A stretch of DNA of 64,000 bases. It comes from Owenia fusiformis. Its lineage: Eukaryota; Annelida; Polychaeta; Sabellida; Oweniidae. A program made the position numbers and the translations under genes. The notes beneath the pieces are model-generated. The model was not told where the DNA came from. It did not search any database and saw only the letters and a list, made by a program, of their open reading frames with translations. The stretch covers positions 36,726,867-36,790,866 of the forward strand of contig CAIIXF020000008.1 in NCBI GenBank assembly GCA_903813345.2, written 5' to 3'. This document shows positions 57,903-64,000 of the stretch, piece by piece (position 1 is the first letter of the stretch; each line of letters opens with the position of its first letter).

Positions 57903-58820
57903 ACATCATGATAAACCATGACATCTCAAATCTTCTCAGCCCTGAGATGCCATGATATATAATGAGCTTGATTTGGCGATCCAGGAGAGCCCATAATTGA
58001 GGATTTTTGAGATCTTTCATCCCAGCTCATATTTCATTTAATTGGGGTCATAAAATTTGTGTAACTGTGCCTGTTGTAATATCTGCTGTTAAATACAATT
58101 ACATGATAACTATCACACTTATTGACAGTTATAACTTTTCCCATCTGATGTGCTCAGATCACAGAATATGCCTCATAATATCAGAACATGTTTCTGATGA
58201 AACAGAAAGATGCTATGAGTATCAGAATGATAGTAGGCTTATTTACTTATTGTTGAGTGCTCGTCTACTGGGTATGATGATCAGTAGAGGGCGATAAAAT
58301 AACTCAAATATATATCGTTAAAATGGTGTTTTAGAGGTTTATGACATCAAGACATCAAAGGTTGCTTGTGTGAATATGACAAAAATCATGATATTCAAGC
58401 GAAACAGTTTGTTGAATTATCCTGAAAAAGATTTCCAGATGTTAAACCTTAGGGTTGGAAAACACATCATGATAAACCATGACATCTCAATTCTTCTCAG
58501 CCCTGAGATGCCATGATATAATGAGCTTGATTTGGCGATCAAGGAGAGCCCAAGATTGAAGATTTTTGAGATCTTTCCCAGCTCATATTTCATCTAATTT
58601 GGGTCATAAAACTTGTATATATGTACCTGTGCTAATATCTGCTGTTAAATACAATGCCTATTATGTAATGTTTTGACATTAGGTAAATGATTAAATGATA
58701 ACTATCACACTTATTGACAGTTATATAACTCTTCCCATCTGATGTGCTCAGATCACAGAATATGCATCATAATATCATCTGGTGAAACAGAAAGATGCTA
58801 TGAGTATCAGAATGGGGAAA
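57903..58820. repeat. Direct duplication, about 563-bp period
   Basis: ACATCATGATAAACCATGAC through CTATGAGTATCAGAATG is present at 57903-58230 and 58466-58815 with few differences; the second copy has a small insertion (ATGTAATGTTTTGACATTAG). The close similarity suggests a young duplication. Confidence 0.8.
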
Positions 58821-59108
58821 ACAAGGAAGTATAAATTTGTTCCTCCGCGAACTGCATCATGGGAAATATTTTGACCTTATAAGAAAAGATTTTCGCGTCT
58901 CCTCTTTTGAAGAGGGAACAACGATCTGCTACAATTCTTAATTCAACCCATCTACTACTACGATATTGCAAATACATTTTGTGTCACTTTGTTCCAACGA
59001 TGGATGGATGTTTCATCTATCCAAACATATCATGGAAGCAAGAACTTGACTAAAGACAATGTCGAATGTGTTGACTAAAGAATTATACAAGGCATTAACA
59101 TGACAAAA

Positions 59109-60743
59109 TGTCACCACCTAGTTGCTCACAATATTATGAGTTCAAACTTAAGTCAGATTTGAATTTCTGAGAACTTGTAAAGTCAAATTTGAACTTCTGA
59201 AAAGATGTAGATGATTTTGAAAAAAAAATTGGGTCAATTTGAAACAAGTTGAAAACAGACCTTTTTTGACCTTGAGAAGGTCACTAAAGGTCAAATGTCA
59301 AATCTATAGTCAGATTTGAATTTCTGAGAACATGTAGATGATTTTGAAAAAAAAATTAGTCAATTTGAAGCAAGTTGAAAAAAGACCTATTTGACCTTTT
59401 TTGACCTTGAGAAAGTCATTGAAGGTCAAATGTCAAATCTAAAGTCATATTTGAATTTCTGAGAACATGTAGATGATTTTGAAAAAAAATTTAGTCAATT
59501 TGAAGCAAGATGAAAAAATACCTTTTTGACCTTTTTTGACATTGAGAAGGTCATTGAAGGTCAAATGTCAAATCTAAAGTCAGATTTGAATTTCTGAGAA
59601 CATGTAGATGATTTTGAAAAAACAATTTAGTCAATTTGAAGCAAGTTGAAAAAAGACCTTTTTGACCTTTTTTGACTTTGAGAAGGTCATTGAAGGTCAA
59701 ATGTCAAATCTTAAGTCAAATCTAAAGTCAGATTTGAATTTCTGAGAACACGTAGATGATTTTGAAAATTTTTTTTAGTCAATTCGAACCACCTTTTTGA
59801 CCTTTTATGACCTTGAGAAGGTCATTGAAGGTCAAATGTCAAATCGTAAGTCAGATTTGAATTTCTGAGAACACGTAGATGATTTTGAAAAAAAAATTTA
59901 GTCAATTTGAAGCAAGTTGAAAACAGACCTTTTTGACCTTGAGAAGGTCATTGAAGGTCAAATGTCAAATCTAAAGTCAGATTTGAATTTCTGAGAACAT
60001 GTAGATGATTTTGAAAAAAAATTTTAGTCAATTAGAAGCAAGTTGAAAAAAGACCTTTTTGACCTTTTTTGACTTTGAGAAGGTCATTGAAGGTCAAATG
60101 TCAAATCTTAAGTCAAATCTAAAGTCAGATTTGAATTTCTGAGAACACGTAGATGATTTTGAAAAAAATTTTTAGTCAATTTGAAGCAAGTTGAAAACAG
60201 ACCTTTTTGACCTTTTTTGACCTTGAGAAGGTCATTGAAGGTCAAATGTCAAATCTTAAGTCAGATTTGAATTTCTGAGAACATGTAGATGATTTTGAAA
60301 AAAAAATTTAGTCAATTTGAAGCAAGTTGAAAACAGACCTTTTTGACCTTGAGAAGGTCATTGAAGGTCAAATGTCAAATCTAAAGTCAGATTTGAAGGT
60401 CAAATGTCAAATCTAAAGTCAGATTTGAATTTCTGAGAACATGTAGATGATTTTGAAAAAAAATTTAGTCAATGTGAAGCAAGTTGAAAAATACCTTTTT
60501 GACCTTGAGAAGGTCATTGAAGGTCAAATGTCAAATCTAATGTCAGATTTGAACTTCTGAGAACATGTAGATGATTTAGAAAAAATTGAAGTCAGTCTAA
60601 ACAGTATTTGTTAAGTTATAGGAAGTTGAAAGAAATTGTTACAGACGCCGGACGCCAACCGCCGGACGCCAACCACCAACCGCCGGACGCCGTCACAAAA
60701 AAAACGGAGACCATAACAATATGTCACCACTTTTGGTGGTGAC
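59109..60743. mobile_element. Non-autonomous element with tandem core and TGTCACCACC ends
   Basis: Ends TGTCACCACC (59109) and GGTGGTGACA (60743) bracket about ten diverged units of roughly 110-150 bp: GTCAGATTTGAATTTCTGAG, AACATGTAGATGATTTTGAA, TTTAGTCAATTTGAAGCAAG, then TTTTTGACCTTGAGAAGGTC and ATTGAAGGTCAAATGTCAAA. A GACGCCGGACGCC tail and a hairpin (TATGTCACCAC/GTGGTGACATA) close the right end. No coding frame. Confidence 0.7.
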
Positions 60744-60969
60744 ATAATAAAAAGTATACAAAGCCAGTAGGTAGAAGAAAGATTTAAACTTGAATATCCA
60801 TCAGTTTTAGTGGATCAATTTACACATTACCCTTAAAAAATCATCAAATTAAAAGATGTACATTAAAAGAAAGTATTATCCGTCCAACATAAGAAAAGAT
60901 ATTTCACTTTTTGTTACTTTATATAGAGCCAATGGCCGTCGCCAGTGGGTCGCGTCGGGTGCGCCTGCA

Positions 60970-60982
60970 CCCCCCCCCCCCC
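60970..60982. repeat. Poly-C run, GCAC(C)nTTGAG context
   Basis: The same GCAC-poly(C)-TTGAG context recurs at 63041-63060, so both probably belong to one dispersed repeat family. Confidence 0.5.
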
Positions 60983-60999
60983 TTGAGTTTTGCCTCGTC

Positions 61000-63470
61000 G
61001 CTTTTTAAAGAATTTGACTCGTCGCTATTTTTTAATTTGCCTCAGAAAAACGTGAATATTTTGCCTCAAATTATGTTTGACACTTTCTCATTGGGTTTCA
61101 ATCGACCTTTCATAAGACGAAGGTGAAATAACATAACGTAAGATAAAAAAACATAAGTGTTGTCTATGATCACTGGTGATCCGCTCGAATACCGTTCGTT
61201 TCGGTAACAAAATTTCTTTATTTAACGCGTTGTAGGCAGAATTAGTCTAAATCCCCACGATGTTTTTTCTCACATTCAAACGTGTATCGGTATCATGTTT
61301 TAGAAAATATACATGTTTGCGAAAAAATAGCTCAGAAGACAACAAAATGGTCGATTTAATTCCTCACTTAAGTTACACAATCGGTTTGGGTTAAAAGTGC
61401 AGATCTTAAAGAGGGACACGGGGTATAAAAAGGAGGCAGACTAATGGAACAGCCAAAATAACTGGATTTTTAATGTTTTCACAAAGCTGGTCAATTTTCT
61501 CAAATTTCATATTGATTGAGAAAATGTATTGCTTCAGATTTTGTTATGTGTATCTTTCAATGTTTTGATGTTCATATTCTGTACTTCGATTTTAACTTCC
61601 TCCTTTTGTTGGGTTGTGATAAGACATTTAAAAACAGAAATAACAGTTTTCAAATTTAAAAGTCCTTAAGCTTAGCCAATCAAAATCAAGTATTGAGCAA
61701 TGCTGTTCTGTACCATGTTAACGTGTGTATGTAACCTGATATTTTAATGGGAGTTGCTAGCAACTTTAAAACCGGCCTTTAATTGTTTTTCGAAATACCG
61801 TTCATGGGATTAAATCGACGATTCTGTTGTCTTCTGAACTATTTGTTCGCAAATATGTACATTTTCTTAAACTTATGATACTGATACACGTTTGTGTTAA
61901 AAATGTCGTGGGAATTCTGCCCACAACGTGTGAAATAAGGAACAAAGAAATATCGTACGTACCTTCGATGTTCCGACATTTTGTTACCGAACGGGTAACC
62001 AGCGTAATCGGGTGGATCACCAGTGAATGATGCAATATTAACCCTAATGTCTGCAACCTTGTTAAACCACCAATTCGCAAGGCAAAATAAGCCCCCCGGG
62101 GGTGTAAATCGTGACATTTTGTGATAAATTGTTAATTACATGAAATGATTACTTTGCATTTTCTACAGCTTTAGAAAAAAGGCAATATTTTATTAATTTC
62201 ATTTTTTCAAAAAGTGTCATTTTCTTTGGCCAAAGTTAGAAAAAACAGAGGTACAAAAACCTTGCAAAAGAGTACTATTGAAAAAAATCACATGATGTAA
62301 AAATCATTTCAGCGTTTGCCGTACATTGTTCAAACGCCACTGTTGGATCATAATATTAATGTTTTTATGCTGCTGAAATGTCATGGTACAATGTTCCAAA
62401 TGTGTATAGGATGAGCACAGAAATTATTTCTAACACACGAAAGTTATTGGGCTTAATGTATAGGGTCTCCATCAGCGAGCACAGTCTACTTGGCCGTTCA
62501 GGGCCTTATTTGGGGAATAAAGACCGATATTTTATGATTTATGGCGTAATATATGACCTAAAAATGTTATTGTGTTCATTGTTAAAAGACCGAAATCGCG
62601 TCGCGATTGAAGTCTTTGACAATGGCCAGAACAACATTTGAGGTCATATATTTTACATTAATCATGAAATCGAGGTCTTTGTTACGATTCTAATATTATT
62701 ATAAACAGACAAAACACACTATTTTAGCGGTCATACATACTCCAATATAGACCAGTAATTTAATTGTGACATCACGTTTCATATTAAATTAATAATTACA
62801 GGCCAAATTATCAAAATATGGGCCTTAATTTTTCAAATTTTGGGTCCAATCTTTTGCTAAAGGGGTCCAGAAAAATTCCTTTATCTAACTTAAAATGTGA
62901 GCCTCCTTGTTATCTTCTGCTTCCGTCAGTGATACATGTAAGACTAGCTGTTTGATTGACTTGCATGCTTTGCTTCACTTTCAATTTTGGTCTCATTGAG
63001 AGAAAAAATTTGTCTCATCGATCTGAAAAAATTGCCTCATGCACCCCCCCCCCCCCCTTGAGAAATCCTAGCTACGCTACTGGGGTGTATGGAGAATCTA
63101 CCCTAATCTAGAATTCACATTATGAAAAAAATTAGAACCACATTTCCGAAGATGTAATTTTACATGTAGATTTCAAATATGCTATCACTTTGACTGAATT
63201 TTGAATATTTAATGACGTAAATCTGAATTATTTCTGCTTGCATCTACTCTCATAGACTTTTACCTTTCAAAAGATACGAACATTTGACGATGTGTAATTT
63301 TCAGATTTTTTCGATGACTGGTTTAAGACACAAGAAATTGAATTTAGTTCATCAAACGAGTCATATTGACTGTTGACTTTTGACATCGCTGGTTTGATCC
63401 AAATGACTAATAATATTATTATTGGTGCAACAGCATGTAGTCCATCTAAGCATGTTTATCATAATATTAT
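61000..63470. other. Non-coding region
   Basis: Several short frames but no recognisable domain; poly-C at 63044-63057. Confidence 0.45.
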
Positions 63471-63583
63471 CTCTGGTCTGCGACGACCAGTGGCCTGAGG
63501 GAATAGTCCTCATGACAACTGTGAAAGGACAGTGACAGCTGGATAGACAGCACCCATTGATCTCAGGTGTCAGCAGCTCCTGA

Positions 63584-64000
63584 GACCAAGTGCATGTCGC
63601 AAGACAGGCACACTACATTCTCGCTACAAGTTTATTAAAAGAGCCTCGAAAGACACGGACGGATAAAACGGAAGCAGACAATCGCAATCACACTGGACAC
63701 GTTGAAAGACACGGAATTGAACACGAACCGATAAAATCTAACATTTGTGACAGCTGTAATCGACACTTCAAAAACTGGCATGGAGTACAGATCCACAAAG
63801 GCAGAATGAAGTGTGGGCCAACTCTGAAGATCTGCAGTCAGGCACCTGCCGAGCATGAGACAGAGGTTATCTCAGACCAGGACTCAAACCACAGTGTCAG
63901 GGAAAACCATACTGAAGAGGAAGCAAACACTAGTGCGCAAGAAGAAGTAGTGAATGAGCCAGTAAAGGAGCGAAGACAGCAGCTGAAACTACCACCAGCA
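63584..64000 (+). CDS. Partial retroelement-like ORF with a C2H2 finger (runs off the window)
   Basis: Open for 139 codons to the window end. No ATG precedes the finger, so the true start or frame is unclear. CDSCNRHFKNWHGVQIHKGR (from 63746) followed by MKC gives C-x2-C-x12-H with a further Cys, close to the finger found near the N-terminus of some non-LTR retrotransposon ORFs. Then follows an acidic, Gln-rich linker. Most likely the 5' part of a LINE; a host zinc-finger gene cannot be excluded. Confidence 0.5.

Noticed and set aside
63635-63856. 73-residue minus-strand frame at the right edge
   Set aside because: The plus strand over the same bases carries a Cys/His finger and longer open frame.

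Overview
The window is eukaryotic: it has spliced genes with GT-AG introns, AT-rich intergenic DNA, LTR and non-LTR retrotransposons, many inverted-repeat elements and several tandem satellites. The intron layout of calmodulin is the animal one, and the repeat style (TGACCT-rich tandems, elements with internal tandem cores and GACGCCGGACG tails) suggests a marine invertebrate, perhaps a mollusc. That last point is a guess from repeat style and not a species call. Host genes: three calmodulin genes lie on the minus strand in the same orientation: A (6172-8852), B (35711-38264) and C (44829-48685). All have the same coding exon pattern (first exon, then 31, 144, 243 and about 30 nt). C is a nearly canonical 149-residue calmodulin whose first coding exon is only the ATG. 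A and B instead have a first exon of 28-29 codons that encodes a classical signal peptide joined in phase 0 to the calmodulin body. Both would therefore be secreted (or ER/membrane-directed) calmodulins with four intact EF-hands. B keeps a methionine exactly where C starts; A has valine there. A and B are a segmental duplication that includes promoter, introns and 3' flank. Mobile DNA: between A and B lies a 12.2-kb Ty3/gypsy-type element (19678-31906, minus strand) with two 2198-bp, nearly identical LTRs, a TTAA target duplication, a primer binding site and a polypurine tract. It encodes a RING-like C3HC4 protein upstream of gag, then gag, then pol reached by a -1 frameshift (A AAA AAC followed by a clear H-type pseudoknot), and a zinc-finger ORF3 with a PLDLS motif whose start sits at a strong 3' splice site. 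The element landed inside the coding region of an older non-LTR element. To the right, a decayed L1/Tx1-type LINE (50539-56717) is interrupted by a CR1/Jockey-like LINE in the opposite orientation. The right edge holds the start of another retroelement-like zinc-finger ORF. Layout: 1-840 TGACCT tandem; 2230-3290 duplicated 600-bp block; 4590-8980 gene A segment with a mariner-derived foldback; 10440-12240 satellite; 15470-17200 repeats and foldback; 17838-18620 dispersed repeats; 19140-33290 LINE with the gypsy element and two nested inverted-repeat elements; 34780-38400 gene B segment; 39550-41700 foldback and minisatellite; 44829-48685 gene C; 49690-50085 small inverted repeat; 50539-56717 LINEs; 57903-58820 duplicated block; 59109-60743 tandem-core element; 61000-63500 no recognised gene; 63584-64000 partial ORF.
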